In this document: in pieces, positions 9,402-17,864 of the stretch
How positions within the stretch are numbered: position 1 is the stretch's first letter
Layout: every line of letters starts with the position of its first letter
Origin: JASBYZ01 sp029983705
GTDB taxonomy: Bacteria > Actinomycetota > Coriobacteriia > Coriobacteriales > JAEZZM01
Reading direction: 5' to 3'
Assembly: GCA_965119715.1 (NCBI GenBank)
Contig: OZ221969.1
Location: forward strand, 1,364,001-1,428,000
Length of the DNA stretch: 64,000 bases
Translations under genes and position numbers: made by a program
The notes under the pieces: model-generated
Told to the model about the DNA's origin: nothing
Databases searched by the model: none
What the model saw: only the letters and a program-made list of their open reading frames with translations

Positions 9402-10145
9402 TTATGCATCCCACCTAACTTGTCCAAGAAGCTGCTTGGTAATGTACTCTTGTGGAGTACTAAATACGGTCTTAGTACTGCCACTTTCAACAATTCTTCC
9501 GTCATCTAAGACTGCAACTTTGTTACAAATCTTTTCAACCACATCCATTGAGTGGGTAATTACTATCAAGGTCACACCTAAGTTGGCTGCAATATCTCTG
9601 AGTAGCTTTAAGATTTGGTTAGTTGTCAAGGTATCAAGTGCAGAAGTTGCCTCATCACAAAGGATGTAGCAAGGGTCATTAGCAAGCGCGCGAGCTATGG
9701 CAACTCGCTGCTTTTGTCCTCCTGAAAGCTGTGAAGGGTAGGCATCAGCTTTCTCTGCAAGTCCTACTTTGTCAAGCAGTTCCAAACCTTTTTGTTTTGC
9801 ACCATCTTTCTTTCCCGCAACAAGCAGTGGAAAAATAACATTTTCAAGCACTGTCTTTTGTGAGAACAGATTGAAGTTTTGAAAGATCATCGAAATGTTT
9901 TGGCGATAATCCCTCAAGTCCTTTCCCTTAAGCTTTGTGATATCTGTTCCATCTACCACAATCTTTCCGGAGCTAGGCTTTTCAAGGAGATTGAGGCAGC
10001 GCACGAGCGTTGACTTACCAGCACCTGACATTCCAATGATTCCAAAGATGTCTCCATCTTGAATACTCAAGCTCACTTCATGCAAAGCATGATGGTCTCC
10101 GCTTTGCGTGTTAAAAACTTTTGTTATGTTCTCTACTTCAATCAC
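9402..10145 (-). CDS. metN: Methionine ABC transporter ATP-binding protein, without NIL domain
   Basis: The ATPase of the MetNIQ importer. Walker A is GMSGAGKST near residue 38, the Q-loop is IFQNFNLF, the signature is LSGGQKQR and Walker B is YILCDEATSALD. At 247 residues it ends shortly after the nucleotide-binding domain. The usual MetN is about 340 residues, because a C-terminal NIL/ACT-like domain binds methionine and inhibits transport; that domain is missing here. The start is GTG at 10145 with AAGGAA ten bases upstream. Confidence 0.94.
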   Translation of the reverse strand: MIEVENITKVFNTQSGDHHALHEVSLSIQDGDIFGIIGMSGAGKSTLVRCLNLLEKPSSGKIVVDGTDITKLKGKDLRDYRQNISMIFQNFNLFSQKTVLENVIFPLLVAGKKDGAKQKGLELLDKVGLAEKADAYPSQLSGGQKQRVAIARALANDPCYILCDEATSALDTLTTNQILKLLRDIAANLGVTLIVITHSMDVVEKICNKVAVLDDGRIVESGSTKTVFSTPQEYITKQLLGQVRWDA

Positions 10146-10171
10146 GTTAGTTATGTTCCTTCAAATTCTTC

Positions 10172-10190
10172 GATAACCAAATTGGTAATC
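10172..10190. repeat. Inverted repeat in the metN leader, possible operator
   Basis: GATAACCAA/TTGGTAATC around a single central base: 8 of 9 positions match. It lies 27 bp upstream of the metN start and downstream of the predicted promoter, a position suited to repression. The cognate regulator is unknown. Confidence 0.5.
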
Positions 10191-10222
10191 AATTTAAGCT
10201 ATCATTATTTGCGCGCTAGGGT

Positions 10223-10252
10223 AGATTAGCCGGTATTGACTGCGATGGTCAA
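10223..10252 (-). promoter_or_regulatory. Probable metNIQ promoter
   Basis: On the minus strand, TTGACC (10252–10247) and TAATCT (10228–10223) are separated by 18 bp, giving a start near 10216. Confidence 0.5.
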
Positions 10253-10397
10253 GCTAAAAGGGTGCGAGAATTGAGAGAGTTTGTTAATTTTTGAATTTGA
10301 TTTAACTATATCTACCTTCTATTTTTATATAGCATTCGTTTTTATAGATAGCAAGCTATAGCTTATTGCTAGCAAAATGTGTTCAAATTATGTGCAA

Positions 10398-10430
10398 GAA
10401 AAAAGCACCCGCCTTAAATAAGACGGATGC
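10398..10430 (-). terminator. Terminator of the amaP–DUF2273–asp23 operon
   Basis: An 11-bp stem with some G·U pairs (10420–10430 with 10405–10415) is followed on the minus strand by TTTTTTC. Confidence 0.9.
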
Positions 10431-10472
10431 TTGATAGGTATAGCAGCTAAAAAGAGCTAAAAGGCCTTATGC

Positions 10473-10901
10473 TTATTCAGCTGACTTTTGCTCTTCTTCG
10501 CGAGCTTGCTTTTGACGCTTTTGGATCTCGTCACGAGTGAGCACGTCAACAACTCTTACGTTTAGCTCTCTAATGCCAAGACCAGTCATTTCTTTAATGT
10601 TTCTGGTGATTACGCTCTTGAGCTCGTTAAAGATTTTTGGAGCCTCTTTACCGTACTCCATGATGATTGAAAGGTTAATCTCAGCCATCTTTTCAACGAG
10701 TTCAACATCTACACCCTTAGTAAAGTCAGTGCCGCCAAAGCCCTCTTGGATAGCTGATAAAATGCCACCCTTCATCTCAACGATACCATCAACTTCTTGG
10801 CAGGTAATTGCAACGATTTTCTCAACTACGCTGTCATCAAAATCTAAGCTTTCGCTGTATTGAACCTCTGGTGTCTTTTGGAGCTCTTTGTTTTCTGCCA
10901 T
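10473..10901 (-). CDS. Asp23/Gls24 family envelope stress protein
   Basis: 142 residues of the Asp23 family (DUF322): VVEKIVAITCQEVDGIVEMKGG, then the alternating strand/helix pattern ending GIRELNVRVVDVLTRDEI. Staphylococcal Asp23 is an abundant cytoplasmic protein tethered to the membrane by AmaP and linked to alkaline and cell-wall stress. Here it is the last gene after amaP and a DUF2273 gene, the arrangement known from Gram-positive bacteria. The highly charged C-terminal tail is predicted to be disordered. Confidence 0.9.
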   Translation of the reverse strand: MAENKELQKTPEVQYSESLDFDDSVVEKIVAITCQEVDGIVEMKGGILSAIQEGFGGTDFTKGVDVELVEKMAEINLSIIMEYGKEAPKIFNELKSVITRNIKEMTGLGIRELNVRVVDVLTRDEIQKRQKQAREEEQKSAE

Positions 10902-10940
10902 GCTTAAACATCCTCTCTTAACTAGTTAGTCTTGCTATCT

Positions 10941-11282
10941 TTAGCGTCTTTTATTAAATAGACGAGTAAAGAACAATATAATTTTTGGTTTGCCATCAAT
11001 ATACTGGCCAATAATAATTCCCGCTAAAATCAAAATACAAAAGAGTAGCGTTTGAAAAAAGCCAATGCTAAATATTGAAACCGCGATAATAAAACCTACA
11101 ATACCAAGCCAAATTGCAGCGGTGTTACGCTTATAAAACTTGCCAAACTCGCTAGCATTTCTATCCCACCACAGTGCAAATCTTGAAGGTTTTTGCTCTT
11201 TTACGCTTTGAGTAAATGGAGCTTGAGCATTATCGCCATTAGCAAGCTCAATACCTTGGTTTTGATCAGGTGTTTGATTCAT
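10941..11282 (-). CDS. DUF2273 small membrane protein
   Basis: 113 residues: a polar N-terminal ~60, a basic stretch, then two closely spaced hydrophobic helices (about 60–100, with ILAGIIIGQYIDGK) and a basic C-terminus. DUF2273 proteins usually sit beside amaP and asp23 and probably help anchor the Asp23 assembly. The start is the ATG at 11282: AGGAGG lies eight bases before it but only two bases before the alternative ATG at 11288. Confidence 0.8.
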   Translation of the reverse strand: MNQTPDQNQGIELANGDNAQAPFTQSVKEQKPSRFALWWDRNASEFGKFYKRNTAAIWLGIVGFIIAVSIFSIGFFQTLLFCILILAGIIIGQYIDGKPKIILFFTRLFNKRR

Positions 11283-11309
11283 ATACATGCCCTCCTATCT
11301 ACTCAGTCC

Positions 11310-11849
11310 TTATGCGTTTACTTGATCTACTTTAGGATCAAAAAATTGCAAATCTACGCTTGAAACACTTACGCCAGTAAAGCGCTCAAGCTCATTTTTA
11401 ATAGTTTCTTGAAGGGCGCTTGCAGCATCAGGAGTAGAAAGGTCTGGGTCTACAGCAACACGAGCCTGAACACTCATCGAAGGATTTGACCCGCTTTTTA
11501 CTGCAACTGACTCATACTCTGAAACAATACCTGGCTGGGACTCAATGGTTCTTCTTACGGTGTTTTCAAGAGCTGAACGAGAAATCTCTATTTCTCCAAG
11601 CTCTTTTTTAGCAACTAATCTCTTCTTTTTACCTTGAGTAAAGATTGCACGAAGTAGGGTGATAATTGCAAAAAGTGCAGCTATTGCCATGAGTGCAAGA
11701 AGGATATACCAACCAACTGGGTAGACAATTGCGTTAATAAGATAACTTCCCCAATTCATATAGTTGGTTAAAACAATGAGAATAAATGCTAAAACTAGCA
11801 GCGTGGCAATACTTGAAAGTAAGAGCCCCAATCGTTTAAAAATGCCCAT
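11310..11849 (-). CDS. amaP: AmaP, alkaline-shock membrane anchor protein
   Basis: 179 residues with two N-terminal membrane helices (about 8–28 and 43–68), a basic junction (QGKKKRLVAKK) and a soluble Asp23-like domain from about 85 (EISRSALENTVRRTIE) to the end. This is the architecture of AmaP, which recruits Asp23 to the membrane. First gene of the three-gene envelope-stress operon. Confidence 0.87.
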   Translation of the reverse strand: MGIFKRLGLLLSSIATLLVLAFILIVLTNYMNWGSYLINAIVYPVGWYILLALMAIAALFAIITLLRAIFTQGKKKRLVAKKELGEIEISRSALENTVRRTIESQPGIVSEYESVAVKSGSNPSMSVQARVAVDPDLSTPDAASALQETIKNELERFTGVSVSSVDLQFFDPKVDQVNA

Positions 11850-11944
11850 ATACGCCTCTCAATATTTGAAAACGAATTTTAATCTAGGACATATCATTCC
11901 CGATAAGAATAATAGTAATCGAGCTACATAATTATTTCTGATAA

Positions 11945-11972
11945 GAAAAAAGACCTCCCCAAGGGAGGTCTT
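11945..11972 (-). terminator. Terminator of yebC
   Basis: AAGACCTCCC (11950–11959) pairs perfectly with GGGAGGTCTT (11963–11972) around a 3-nt loop. A T-run follows on the minus strand. Confidence 0.93.
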
Positions 11973-12004
11973 AAGCACTGTATAAAATCTTTGAGATGAA
12001 AAAC

Positions 12005-12769
12005 TTATTCGTCGAGAGCTTCTACAATCTCGTCAGTCATCTCCATGGTGTGGTAGACGTTTTGTACGTCATCTAGGTCTTCGAGCTTATCAACCAGACG
12101 CATTACCTTTTTAGCGTCTCCTACACTTACCTGAGTGGTAGTTACCGGAATCATAGTAAGCTCTGAACCCTTAACCTTAACGTTTTGCTCGCCAAGGCCA
12201 TCTTCTACTGCTTTAAGGTCTGTAGCCTCGGTATACACTGTCCAGCCGTCTTCGTTATCCTCATAGTCTTCTCCGCCAGCTTCAGCAACGGCCATCATAA
12301 GGTCATCTTCGCTTAAGTCTTCGTTTTCTGACTTATCGATAACAATCTCACCTTTTCGCTCAAACTGAAATGCCACAGAACCAGAAGTTCCAAGGTTTCC
12401 GCCTGAGTGAGTAAAAGAAGAGCGAACGTCTGAGGCTGTTCTGTTACGGTTGTCAGTTAAGCATTCAACATATACTGCAATGCCTGCTGGACCGTAGCCC
12501 TCGTATACAACGTTTTCAAAGGCTGCAGCATTAGCATCTCTACCAAAGGCATTCTTAATTGCGTTTTCAATGTTTGAGTTTGGTAGTGAGTATGACTTAG
12601 CCTTAGAAATTGCGGCAGCTAAAGAAGCATTATTATCCGGGTTAGGATCTCCGCCCTCTTTAGCAGCTACAGTGATTTGTCTTGCAAGCTTACCAAACAA
12701 TGCAGAACGCTTAGCGTCTTGCGCTCCCTTTCTGTGTTTAGTAGTAGCCCATTTAGAGTGTCCGGACAT
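12005..12769 (-). CDS. yebC: YebC/PmpR/TACO1 family protein
   Basis: 254 residues, a full-length family member starting MSGHSKWATTKHRKGAQDAK with the conserved LARQITVAAKEGG and YEGYGPAGIAVYVECLTDN segments. Annotated historically as a transcription regulator. Recent work on relatives supports a ribosome-associated role relieving stalling at proline stretches. Monocistronic, with a strong terminator. Which role applies here cannot be told from sequence. Confidence 0.95.
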   Translation of the reverse strand: MSGHSKWATTKHRKGAQDAKRSALFGKLARQITVAAKEGGDPNPDNNASLAAAISKAKSYSLPNSNIENAIKNAFGRDANAAAFENVVYEGYGPAGIAVYVECLTDNRNRTASDVRSSFTHSGGNLGTSGSVAFQFERKGEIVIDKSENEDLSEDDLMMAVAEAGGEDYEDNEDGWTVYTEATDLKAVEDGLGEQNVKVKGSELTMIPVTTTQVSVGDAKKVMRLVDKLEDLDDVQNVYHTMEMTDEIVEALDE

Positions 12770-12819
12770 CTTTACTCCTATCTAAATTTTACTTAGTAAC
12801 TTGTTAACAATACTACAAA

Positions 12820-13650
12820 TTACTCTTTGCTTCCATATACTGTGTAGTCTCTTTGAGGAAAGCCCCATCTTCGAGAAACGAGCAAAATAACTATTCCTAT
12901 AACTATCAGAGGCAGGCTGAGAATCTGGCCCATGGTAATAAAGCCAAAGAGATAGCCAAGTTGAGCGTCTGGCACGCGCACAAATTCAATCAAAAACCTA
13001 AACACACCGTAGAGTGTGATAAAAAGTCCAATAAAAAATCCCTGAGGTTTTGGAGGGAGCTTTCTAGAGATTACAAAGAGGATGATAAATATTACGAGAC
13101 CCTCAAGTGTTGCCTCATAGAGCTGGGAAGGGTGTCTAAAGATTCCTCCCCCAGACTCAAAGGCAACTGCCCAAGGCAGATCTGTAGGCTTACCCCACAG
13201 CTCGCCATTGATAAAGTTTGCAATGCGTCCAAAAAAGAGACCAGTTGGTGCACCGATTGCTGCAAGGTCTGCAAGCGTTACAAAGGATAAGTTAAGGTAG
13301 CGTGCACTAATATAGCCGCCCACTATCGCACCAATGAGTCCTCCATGAAAGGACATACCGCCGTGGTTTAACATGATAATTTCAAGCGGATTTTCAAGAT
13401 AGTAGCCCGCCCCATAAAAGACCACATAAAATAAGCGCGCTCCTATAAGTAGTCCTATAGCACAGCCTAAAATAACCATAAGCAGATCATCAAAGCTAAT
13501 TCTAAGCTTCCAGTGCTTAATGGTTTGCCACATGATAGCGCCAGTAGCAATAAAACCTAAGAGATAGGCTATGCCATACCACCTAATAACTAGTGGTCCA
13601 ATTGATAGAGCAACAGGGTCGAGTGCCTGGTAAATTGTATTAAGCCACAC
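12820..13650 (-). CDS. lgt: Phosphatidylglycerol–prolipoprotein diacylglyceryl transferase
   Basis: 276 residues and about seven membrane helices. The Lgt signature GRIANFINGELWGKPT lies near residue 141, and HGGMSFHGGLIGA near 95 holds the conserved histidines. It attaches diacylglycerol to the lipobox Cys of lipoproteins such as MetQ and the amino acid-binding lipoprotein in this window. Confidence 0.96.
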   Translation of the reverse strand: MWLNTIYQALDPVALSIGPLVIRWYGIAYLLGFIATGAIMWQTIKHWKLRISFDDLLMVILGCAIGLLIGARLFYVVFYGAGYYLENPLEIIMLNHGGMSFHGGLIGAIVGGYISARYLNLSFVTLADLAAIGAPTGLFFGRIANFINGELWGKPTDLPWAVAFESGGGIFRHPSQLYEATLEGLVIFIILFVISRKLPPKPQGFFIGLFITLYGVFRFLIEFVRVPDAQLGYLFGFITMGQILSLPLIVIGIVILLVSRRWGFPQRDYTVYGSKE

Positions 13651-13679
13651 CTTAAAAAATAACCTTTCAGGTCTAAAAA

Positions 13680-14045
13680 CTAATAATCAGAGTTTGGATT
13701 ATCTTGACCGAGCGACAATGCGTCATCTACTCCGAAGGTTTGAGCAAGTTCAGCTCTAAATTGCTCAAGATATTCTTCCTCATTTCTTAAAGACTCATCA
13801 CTGCAAAAACGCTCAAAGTTTGAATTTGGATATCGCCTTGCTAGCTCACTTAAACGGGCGTCTACATAGCCTTCAAACTCATCAGGAATATCTTGAAGCG
13901 AAGAAAGTTTACCATCACAGTTTGGACAGCTATAGGTAAAAAGCGCACGGCCTCTTTCCATCACAATTAAGTGATCAAAGCTATCTTGTTCTAGCTCCAT
14001 CATTCCGCACTGCGGGCAAAACATCTCTATCATTTCTTTTTTCAT
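13680..14045 (-). CDS. CpXC-like zinc-ribbon protein of unknown function
   Basis: 121 residues. Two CxxC pairs, FCPQCGMM near the N-terminus and SCPNCDGK near residue 40, form a probable zinc ribbon; the rest is acidic and helical. I chose ATG 14045 over the TTG at 14051 because GAGGTG lies eight bases before the ATG. It sits between lgt and dcd without overlap. No function can be assigned. Confidence 0.6.
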   Translation of the reverse strand: MKKEMIEMFCPQCGMMELEQDSFDHLIVMERGRALFTYSCPNCDGKLSSLQDIPDEFEGYVDARLSELARRYPNSNFERFCSDESLRNEEEYLEQFRAELAQTFGVDDALSLGQDNPNSDY

Positions 14046-14123
14046 GCTCAAAACACCTCTTTTCTTTTGAGCTCGTCTGTTTGTATGAACAATAACTTAC
14101 TACATACTACCCGTTTACTGTAG

Positions 14124-14160
14124 AGAAAAAATGAGCCAGAATGTTTTCACACTCTGGCTT
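14124..14160 (-). terminator. Terminator after dcd
   Basis: An 11-bp stem capped by a GAAA tetraloop on the minus strand (outer arms 14153–14159 and 14134–14140) is followed by CATTTTTTC. Confidence 0.9.
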
Positions 14161-14194
14161 TGATTAAAAACCTTTTAAACGGTAAAGCTTTGAA

Positions 14195-14761
14195 TTACTC
14201 TTGTCTCTCTTTGAGTGGACTAGAAGGAGTGGCTCCTACCTGTCCTTGGTAGTGTGAATTAATACGTGAGTCACCATATGGGATATCAACATCAGTAGTC
14301 ATCTGCTCAAAGGTAATTTGGCCAATTAACATGCCAGGCTTGAGCAAAATTGGAAGATTAGAGATATTTGATAACTCTAAGGTTAGATAACCATCCCAAC
14401 CTGGATCAACATATCCTGCAGTTGAGTGAATTAAAAGTCCTAATCTGCCCAAAGATGACTTACCCTCAAGTCTACCTACAATATTATTAGGTAACTTAAT
14501 GCGCTCGTAAATAGTGCCCAGTGCAAACTCACCAGGATGTAAAATAAATGGCACTTCGTAGGTGGCAGTAATATGCTCAGTTAAATCCACCAGCTCTTTT
14601 GTTGGGTCGATAAAAGCATACTTAGTATTTCTAAATATTCTAAAATCATCGCCAATTCTTAAATCCACGCTTGAAGGCTGGATGTTACTTCTATCCAAAG
14701 GCTCAATAATAATTTTGCCTTCATCAAGATATTCTTTAATAGTCCTGTCAGATAAAATCAT
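14195..14761 (-). CDS. dcd: dCTP deaminase, probably bifunctional (dCTP to dUMP)
   Basis: 188 residues. The core GRLEGKSSLGRLGLLIHSTA followed by GYVDPGWDG resembles the Mycobacterium tuberculosis deaminase/dUTPase (HSTAGFIDPGFSG) more than the monofunctional E. coli enzyme (HVTAHRIDPGW). The C-terminus YQGQVGATPS closes the active site in the trimer. It supplies dUMP for thymidylate synthesis while avoiding free dUTP. Last gene after the suf/nfu block, ending in a strong terminator. Confidence 0.92.
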   Translation of the reverse strand: MILSDRTIKEYLDEGKIIIEPLDRSNIQPSSVDLRIGDDFRIFRNTKYAFIDPTKELVDLTEHITATYEVPFILHPGEFALGTIYERIKLPNNIVGRLEGKSSLGRLGLLIHSTAGYVDPGWDGYLTLELSNISNLPILLKPGMLIGQITFEQMTTDVDIPYGDSRINSHYQGQVGATPSSPLKERQE

Positions 14762-14797
14762 GAGCTACTACTTTTCTACACTACTTTGCGCCAACAA

Positions 14798-15028
14798 TTA
14801 CATAGATGGCTTAACGCCAGTGATGCCTGGTACGCGCTCTCTTAATACGCGCTCTACACCATGAGCTAAGGTCATTTGGCTCATAGGGCAACCAGCGCAA
14901 GCGCCTTGAAGCTCTACAGTAACCATACCTTGGTCATCAACATCTACAAAAGAAACGTCTCCGCCATCAGCCTGAAGAGCAGGTCTGATGAGCTCTAGAG
15001 TTTGCTTTACAAGCTCTTTATCTACCAT
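14798..15028 (-). CDS. NifU C-terminal (Nfu-type) Fe–S scaffold protein
   Basis: 76 residues, essentially a stand-alone NifU-C domain: IRPALQADGGDVSFVDV, then GACAGCPMSQMTLAHGVE with the cluster-binding CxxC near residue 41. It probably carries Fe–S clusters from the SUF machinery to client proteins. It lies directly downstream of sufU on the same strand. Confidence 0.92.
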   Translation of the reverse strand: MVDKELVKQTLELIRPALQADGGDVSFVDVDDQGMVTVELQGACAGCPMSQMTLAHGVERVLRERVPGITGVKPSM

Positions 15029-15087
15029 GCGTAAATCTCCCTTACGTAATTGGTTTTACAATCGTGCTAATAGATTACCATAATCTC

Positions 15088-15516
15088 TTATTTTTCTAAC
15101 ATGTCACTTAAAGTGTGCCATGCAAGTACCGCACACTTAACACGTTGAGGCATAACTGAAATATTTTGAAGCGCTACCGCATCGCCTAATATATCTTCAA
15201 GCTCATCCATATCGTCCTCATCGCCTGTAATCATGCCAATAAATCTTTGACAGGCAAGACGTGCTTCTTCTATCGTTTTGCCTTCAATAAGTTCACATAA
15301 AAGCGATGTAGAAGCCTGAGAAATTGCACAACCGTGACCGGTAAACGCAGCCTCTTTAATAATGTCACCATCAATATTAAGGTGGAGCTGGATATCATCT
15401 CCGCAGCTTGGATTATGCCCGCGCTCGTTGTGAGTGGCATGCTCAAGCTCGTGCTTATGTTCGGAGTTGTTTGAGTGCTCCATAATAATTGATGAATAAA
15501 TTTGCTTTAAATCCAA
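15088..15516 (-). CDS. sufU: SufU, zinc-dependent sulfurtransferase partner of SufS
   Basis: 142 residues. The three conserved cysteines are in HNPSCGDD, TGHGCAISQAS and RVKCAVLAWHTL, with the Asp of CGDD as a further ligand. In Gram-positive bacteria SufU accepts persulfide sulfur from SufS. An N-terminal His/Glu-rich insertion (EHSNNSEHKHELEHATHNE) before the first cysteine is unusual and may bind metal. The gene begins 17 bases after sufS. Confidence 0.93.
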   Translation of the reverse strand: MDLKQIYSSIIMEHSNNSEHKHELEHATHNERGHNPSCGDDIQLHLNIDGDIIKEAAFTGHGCAISQASTSLLCELIEGKTIEEARLACQRFIGMITGDEDDMDELEDILGDAVALQNISVMPQRVKCAVLAWHTLSDMLEK

Positions 15517-15533
15517 TGAAGTAGCCCCACTTA

Positions 15534-16790
15534 TTACTTAGTTAATCCCATAGTTTCACGCACAAAATTAATGCCATCAATAAAGGCATCAATTTCTTCT
15601 TTTGTATTATAAATGCCAAAAGATGCTCTGCAAGAAGACTCTATATCAAGTCCTCTATGGAGCTGCTGGGCACAGTGGTGTCCCGCTCTAATGGCTACAT
15701 GCTTATAATCCAAAATAGATGCGACATCATGAGGATGTACCCCACAAACATTAAATGCAACCGCCGCACCGCGTGGACCCTTTGTTGGGTGAAAAACGTT
15801 ACAGGTACCAAGTTCGCGAAGTTTTATTGCGCAGTATTCACCAAGCGCTTGCTCGTAGGCAGAAATCTTGTCAAAGCCAATAGCCTCAACATAGTCGATA
15901 GCAGCATGAAGTCCTACTGCTCCCCCAACGTTTTGGGTACCAGCCTCAAACTTATAAGGAAGTGGAGCATAGCTTGCACTAAAGTCCTGAACGTACTCAA
16001 TCATCTCGCCACCATACATAAATGGCTGCATGTGCTGCAAGATATCACGCTTGCCGTAGAGTACTCCAATACCAAAGGGCGCATACATTTTATGGCCAGA
16101 TAAGGCGAGAAAATCGCAGCCCAAATCTTGTACGTCAACCTTGTGGTGTGGAACCATCTGAGCTCCATCACAAATTGCAATAGCCCCAACGCTGTGTGCC
16201 ATCTCAGAAATCTTCTTTACATCTGGCTCACTTGAAAGCACATTAGAGGTTCCGGTAAATGAAACGATCTTAGTTTTCTCACTTAACTTTGATGCAAAAT
16301 CATCCATATCAAGCTGGAAGTCACCATCGAGCTCTGCATATACAAGTTTGGCACCAGTTTTTTGGCACACAAACTGCCAAGGCACTGAGTTTGAATGGTG
16401 CTCCATTCTGGTAATTAAGACCTCATCGCCCTCTTCCAAATGTTCAAAACCGTAAGAATAAGCAACGAGGTTAAGTGCCTCTGAGGCGTTTCTGGTAAAT
16501 ATAATTTCTTGTTTGGTGCGTGCATTAATAAACTTTGCCACCCGCTTGCGTGCCTGCTCATAGGCCTCTGTAGATGCTGCAGCCAAGTGGTAGGTTCCGC
16601 GAAGTGGGTTTGCATTTTCTGATTTGTAGTACTCGCTCACACGCTCAAGAACTTGCCTTGGACGCTGGGTGGTAGCTCCATTATCTAAATATATTGTTGG
16701 ACTTTCTCCCACTTTTAGAAAATCAAAATCCTCTCTAATTTTTTGGACATCATACGGAGGATTGTTAAGAGTTTCTAGTACGTCTCTCAT
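15534..16790 (-). CDS. sufS: Cysteine desulfurase SufS
   Basis: 418 residues, PLP-dependent group II desulfurase that releases sulfur from cysteine for cluster building. The PLP lysine is in ALSGHKMYAPFGIG and the persulfide-forming Cys in IRAGHHCAQQLH near the C-terminus. MEHHSNSVPWQ holds the PLP-stacking His. The ATG directly follows the sufD stop (TAGATG). Confidence 0.97.
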   Translation of the reverse strand: MRDVLETLNNPPYDVQKIREDFDFLKVGESPTIYLDNGATTQRPRQVLERVSEYYKSENANPLRGTYHLAAASTEAYEQARKRVAKFINARTKQEIIFTRNASEALNLVAYSYGFEHLEEGDEVLITRMEHHSNSVPWQFVCQKTGAKLVYAELDGDFQLDMDDFASKLSEKTKIVSFTGTSNVLSSEPDVKKISEMAHSVGAIAICDGAQMVPHHKVDVQDLGCDFLALSGHKMYAPFGIGVLYGKRDILQHMQPFMYGGEMIEYVQDFSASYAPLPYKFEAGTQNVGGAVGLHAAIDYVEAIGFDKISAYEQALGEYCAIKLRELGTCNVFHPTKGPRGAAVAFNVCGVHPHDVASILDYKHVAIRAGHHCAQQLHRGLDIESSCRASFGIYNTKEEIDAFIDGINFVRETMGLTK

Positions 16791-17864
16791 CTATAGCATA
16801 ACCCCTTCAAAGATTTTGTGGCTCACCTGTGAGCGTAGGTCTTGGTCAAAAATTTCATCGAGCGCTGGAGTCATGCGTGCTTGAACTAGGAGTGCCTCAG
16901 CCTGCTTGCGGCTTAAACCTCTGCTCATAATATAAAAGAGCTTATCTTCATCAATTCTTCCAGCTGAAGCAGCGTGGTTTCCTTCTACATCGTCTTCGTG
17001 TGCGAGAAGCAGCGGCACTGCAACTGACTTTGCCTTTGGGCTTAAAAGAATAGTAAATTCTTCTTCATTTCCTTTAGCACCCTGACAGTTCTTTTTAAAA
17101 TCGAGGGTTCCTCTAAAAGACTTAAAGGACTTGTCTTTGAGTGCGCCGTTAGCTTGGATATCACTAATAGTTTCCTGACCAACGTGGAGCACGTTATAAA
17201 ACAAGTCAAGCTTTGCCTCACCAGATGCAAGGTATGCACAGTTAACAAAGGTATGTGCATCAAAACCAGTAAGATCGCTTGAATAGTTAAAGAGGACATT
17301 ACCCTTGTGAGCAAGCTCGATGTGTGAAAGGTTTACCTCAGCACCCTCATCTACACTGCTCACTACAGATACGCTCGAGTTTACCTCTGCATCTGTATAG
17401 TTATGAACTAAAACCAGGTCCAATATAGCGTCTTGTTCTGCCTTAATAAAAATGCGGGCATTGCGCTCTACTTTTTTATCACTTGACGCATGAATGTACA
17501 TGAGCACCTTACCGTGCTGACCTTCTTTTGCAACTATTTGTTGGCGATCAATTAAGACATCGTTTTCATCGTCAAGCTTAAGCTCAACTCTGATTTCATC
17601 GCCCTCAAATACTTCTAGGTAGTTAGTGAAGTTAGCAAGGTTTTTATTCTTTTTTGAAAGCTCCTCATTAATGCCGTGTTTGCTTTGCTCAAGCTCTCTA
17701 TCAAGACTTGAGTCAAGCTCTCCTTCACCTCTTGCATAGGTGTAAGGCTTTCCTACCAGCTCATCAAGGCCGGTAGCAGCGGAGTTTACTTTAACCCATC
17801 TAAAGGTAGTGTTTGGCAGAATACTACCTTGCTGGGTGCTAAATTGCGGTTCAATGGTAGCCAT
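16791..17864 (-). CDS. sufD: Fe–S assembly scaffold subunit SufD
   Basis: 357 residues with the SufB/SufD beta-helix core; the C-terminal block HAASAGRIDEDKLFYIMSRG is the family hallmark, with the conserved His. It forms the SufBC2D scaffold complex. It immediately follows sufB and precedes sufS with no gap. Confidence 0.93.
   Translation of the reverse strand: MATIEPQFSTQQGSILPNTTFRWVKVNSAATGLDELVGKPYTYARGEGELDSSLDRELEQSKHGINEELSKKNKNLANFTNYLEVFEGDEIRVELKLDDENDVLIDRQQIVAKEGQHGKVLMYIHASSDKKVERNARIFIKAEQDAILDLVLVHNYTDAEVNSSVSVVSSVDEGAEVNLSHIELAHKGNVLFNYSSDLTGFDAHTFVNCAYLASGEAKLDLFYNVLHVGQETISDIQANGALKDKSFKSFRGTLDFKKNCQGAKGNEEEFTILLSPKAKSVAVPLLLAHEDDVEGNHAASAGRIDEDKLFYIMSRGLSRKQAEALLVQARMTPALDEIFDQDLRSQVSHKIFEGVML

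Larger units (their letters stand above)
10146..10472. other. Intergenic region: asp23 terminator, metN promoter and leader
   Basis: This 327-bp gap holds the asp23 terminator (10398–10430), a TAGCAA…TTGCTA inverted repeat near 10346–10373, the metN promoter and an inverted repeat in the leader. The predicted leader is only about 70 nt, and no S-box core was found by eye. Confidence 0.6.

Noticed and set aside
10146..10472. SAM riboswitch before metN
   Set aside because: The predicted transcript leader is only about 70 nt, and no S-box core sequence was found on the minus strand.
12853..13290. 145-aa ORF on the + strand
   Set aside because: Lies wholly within lgt on the opposite strand; its translation has no family character, and lgt has clear motifs over the same stretch.
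15657..16103. 148-aa ORF on the + strand
   Set aside because: Antisense to sufS, whose catalytic motifs fall in the same stretch; no ribosome-binding site and odd composition.
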